From NCBI GenBank assembly GCA_016711435.1, contig JADJSY010000007.1:62001-126000 (forward strand): DNA of 64,000 nucleotides, written 5' to 3'. Source of the stretch: Lewinellaceae bacterium (lineage in GTDB: Bacteria > Bacteroidota > Bacteroidia > Chitinophagales > Saprospiraceae). The position numbers and the translations under genes are program-made. A model generated the notes under the pieces. The model was not told the origin of the DNA, did not search any database, and saw nothing but the letters and a program-made list of their open reading frames with translations. Below, in pieces: positions 62,504-64,000 of this stretch. Positions within the stretch are counted from its first letter, which is position 1, and every line of letters begins with the position of its first letter.

Positions 62504-64000
62504 TTACAACTCCTTCTCCGCCACATCAAAATCTTCCTCGGTCGTTTTGATTGAAAACCCCTTGCGCTGGAACAGCCGCCGCATATCGCCATTGATTTTC
62601 AGGAAAGAACCGTACACCATGCGGTAGCCCTGTTCTTTGGCGATGTCCAGAATGTAGTCCGTGAGGATGCCGCCGAGGCCCTGCCCGTGCCAGGCGTCGG
62701 TGACCAAGATGGCGTATTCCGCCGTTTCGCGCCAGCCGTCGCCGACGATGCGCACCACGCCGATCAGTTCCTTTTCACCTTTGCGCTCAATTTCGGCCAC
62801 AATCGCCATTTCGCGGTCGTAGTCGATATGTGTAAAACGGGTGAGCATCTGGTGCGTCAGGCCGGAGAGGTAGCCGAAAAAGCGGAAATACAGCGATTCT
62901 TTCGAGGTGTTTTCCACCAATTTGGCTTCCAGCGCCTCGTCTTCGGGGCGAATGGGGCGCAGCAGGACTTTGGTTCCGTTGCGGAGTTGCACCTTTTTGA
63001 TCCACTGCGTGGGGTAGGGCAAAATGCTCAGGTGGCTGAACGGCTCGCGCTGTTTACCGGGGTCGCGTTCGAGCGTAATGGCCGCATCGAGCGCGATACC
63101 GCCGTCCGCATTCATGGCGAAGGGGTTGATGTCGATTTCGCGGATGTCGGGAAAATCCATCAGGAAATAGGCGAAGCGGCAGAGTATGTTTTGCAAAAAT
63201 TCCATCGGCACGGCGGGCAGGTGCCGGTAGCCGTGCAGCAGGTGGCTGATTTTGGTGCCTTCTACTAGGTGTTTGGCGAGGGCCAGGTTGAGCGGCGGCA
63301 GCGCAATGGCGCGGTCCTGCCAGATTTCGGTGGCCGAGCCGCCCAGACCGAATACGATCACCGGGCCGAATACGGCGTCTTTCACCGCTCCGATGAGCAA
63401 TTCGTGCTGCACATCCCACATTTTTTCCACCAAAACCCCTTCGATGCGGGCGTCCGGGCGTTTTTTCTGCACATTTTCCAACAGCGAACGGTAGGCCCGG
63501 CGCACGTCGGATTCCGATTCGAGGTTCAGGCGCACGCCGTTGACATCGGATTTGTGCCAGATGTCGGGCGATTCGATTTTCATCACCACCGGCAGACCGA
63601 GTTCCAGGGCAAAAGCGGCGGCTTCGTCTTCCGTTTTGGCGGTTTTGCCGCTGTTGACGGGAATGCCGTAGCAGGCCAGCAGTTGTTTGGATTCGCTTTC
63701 GTTGAGTTCCGTGCGGCCTTTTTTGCGGATTTTTCTCCACGATTTTACGCGCGGCGTCGCGGTGAAAATGCAGGTCGATGGGCAGGTCGGGCGGCGTTTC
63801 GTGCAGCAGTTCGAGTGTTTCCCGGTAGTTCGCCATTTTCATAAACACCTCGACGGCGCGTTCGGGGAAAGGGTACCAGGGGATTTTATTGGTTTCCAGA
63901 AAATTGCGGCCTTCGCGCACCGTGCGCATGCCCATCCAGGCGGCGTAAACGGGTTTGCTTTTCACTTTTTGGGATTCTTCCACAACGACCTGCGCAAATG
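62504..64000 (-). CDS. Acyl-CoA synthetase (ADP-forming-like) fused to GNAT acetyltransferase, 5' end outside window, frameshifted
   Basis: The visible part covers the C-terminal half of a Pat/YfiQ-like protein. From 64000 (FAQVVVEESQKVKSKPVYAA) it enters an ATP-grasp-like segment (VMKIESPDIWHKSDVNGVRL, IGAVKDAVFGPVIVFGLGGS, EIDINPFAMNADGG). A GNAT domain (about the last 160 residues) follows: LLRPIRPEDEALEAKLVENT, TDAWHGQGLGGILTDYI (acetyl-CoA-binding Q-G-x-G-x-x-G/A), GYRMVYGSFLKINGDMRRLF. Such proteins acetylate lysines of metabolic enzymes, for instance acetyl-CoA synthetase. The frame changes near 63735 inside the linker (AARxKIVEKN region), at a run of A/T; both sides are conserved. Confidence 0.8.

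Overview
The window is a chromosomal stretch of a Bacteroidota bacterium, most likely a Saprospiraceae-type member (inference from gene content). The signs are LytTR response regulators paired with beta-propeller sensor kinases, C-terminal type IX secretion sorting domains, a CusA-TolC fusion typical of the phylum, weak ribosome binding sites, and promoter -7 boxes of the form TAnnTTTG. Many conserved genes carry single-base frameshifts, often at homopolymers, so part of the sequence looks like an under-polished long-read assembly. Broken genes should be read with that in mind.

Layout. 0-11 kb: the end of rmlD, a membrane protein with an effector-associated-like N-terminus, a MerR regulator, a LytTR two-component pair, a YceI-like protein and two DUF2157-like membrane proteins. 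11-20 kb: a PfkB sugar kinase, bifunctional ThrA, then glycosyltransferase, Lgt-like protein and a Tes-like radical SAM enzyme, which may form a lipid-modification group, and a VOC dioxygenase-like protein. 20-25.5 kb: a run of secreted or envelope proteins, including a second effector-associated-like membrane protein. 25.7-34 kb: T9SS-secreted esterase and glycosidase-like proteins, an outer-membrane protein, and a lipoprotein/TonB receptor/His-rich protein group that may take up a metal. 34-47.5 kb: ribosome hibernation factor, aldehyde dehydrogenase, a heavy-metal resistance operon (P-type ATPase, CusB-like adaptor, CusA-TolC fusion, Cys-rich protein) and a di-heme oxidoreductase/Rieske/porin operon. 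47.6-57 kb: MNT/HEPN modules, PpiD-like foldase, metG with an internal deletion, and a CBM20-bearing 4-alpha-glucanotransferase.

56.8-62.3 kb is the most unusual locus. Three paralogous genes with the FGE-sulfatase (C-type lectin-like) fold flank an LRR-ROC-COR-TIR protein, and the third lies 6 bp behind it. Where the three 3' ends can be aligned without gaps, they differ only at codons explained by changes at adenines of a common template. They are followed by identical sequence, 138 nt between the first and third copies. This is the signature of variable repeats of a diversity-generating retroelement (DGR) whose template and reverse transcriptase lie outside the window. With a TIR effector beside them, a hypervariable-sensor immune or recognition system is a reasonable hypothesis. 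The window closes with an acyl-CoA synthetase/GNAT gene cut by the edge.

The second theme is intergenic DNA. Nearly every larger gap holds tandem heptanucleotide arrays (GGAATGA, GTTATTG, GGCAAAA, GTTTGGT, TGAGTGG and others), often in inverted pairs around short conserved cores. At least three core families recur. Some arrays end 2-9 nt before start codons, and at one place an array appears to have inserted into the end of a gene with duplication of 29 bp.
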